From Butyricicoccus sp. (GTDB taxonomy: Bacteria > Bacillota > Clostridia > Oscillospirales > Butyricicoccaceae): a stretch of DNA of 5,538 bases. Positions 5,538-5,538 of this stretch are shown here, in pieces. The stretch's first letter is position 1. Each line of letters opens with the position of its first letter. The notes under the pieces are model-generated. The model did not search any database. It saw only the letters and a list, made by a program, of their open reading frames with translations, and was not told the DNA's origin. A program made the position numbers and the translations under genes. Location: assembly GCA_031293105.1 (NCBI GenBank), contig JAUMSA010000232.1, positions 1-5,538 of the forward strand, in the 5' to 3' direction.

Positions 5538-5538
5538 A

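Overview
The window reads as a chromosomal segment from an endospore-forming Firmicute with fairly GC-rich coding DNA. It holds the spoIIG sporulation locus and an RNase J typical of Firmicutes. The GC-rich third codon positions would fit a Clostridia lineage such as the Oscillospiraceae/Ruminococcaceae; that placement is inference from composition and gene content, with no database search behind it. The layout is compact: five genes fill almost everything, with no sign of phage, insertion sequence, CRISPR array, tRNA or rRNA.

Layout: (1) A 93-base AT-rich leader at the left edge precedes an RNase J gene on the + strand (94-1752). (2) A strong hairpin with U-tracts on both sides (1751-1790) fills the gap between the convergent RNase J and histidine kinase genes and can terminate both. 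(3) A two-component system lies on the - strand. An OmpR-type response regulator (3016-3693) is followed by a membrane histidine kinase (1796-3019), with a 4-base ATGA overlap. (4) A 188-base divergent intergenic region (3694-3881) carries a promoter candidate for the regulator on the - strand and a spoIIG promoter on the + strand. (5) spoIIGA (3882-4739) and sigE (4756-5460) form the spoIIG operon on the + strand, closed by a hairpin terminator (5468-5498). (6) The last 30 bases contain a good sigma-A-type promoter for a gene beyond the right edge.

How the genes work together: from what is known of spoIIG in Bacillus subtilis, Spo0A~P activates the operon. SpoIIGA is a membrane aspartic protease that removes the N-terminal pro-sequence of SigE, in response to the forespore signal SpoIIR, and so starts the mother-cell programme. 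Both proteins look complete here. RNase J is a general mRNA-decay enzyme with no special tie to sporulation. The two-component pair has no recognisable signal; its link with spoIIG is only that the two are divergently transcribed from a shared intergenic region.

The most notable non-coding signal is upstream of spoIIGA. Perfect -35 (TTGACA) and -10 (TATAAT) hexamers are 21 bp apart, and a Spo0A-box-like heptamer overlaps the -35. This closely resembles the unusual long-spacer, Spo0A-dependent spoIIG promoter of B. subtilis. I saw no convincing undescribed system in this window.
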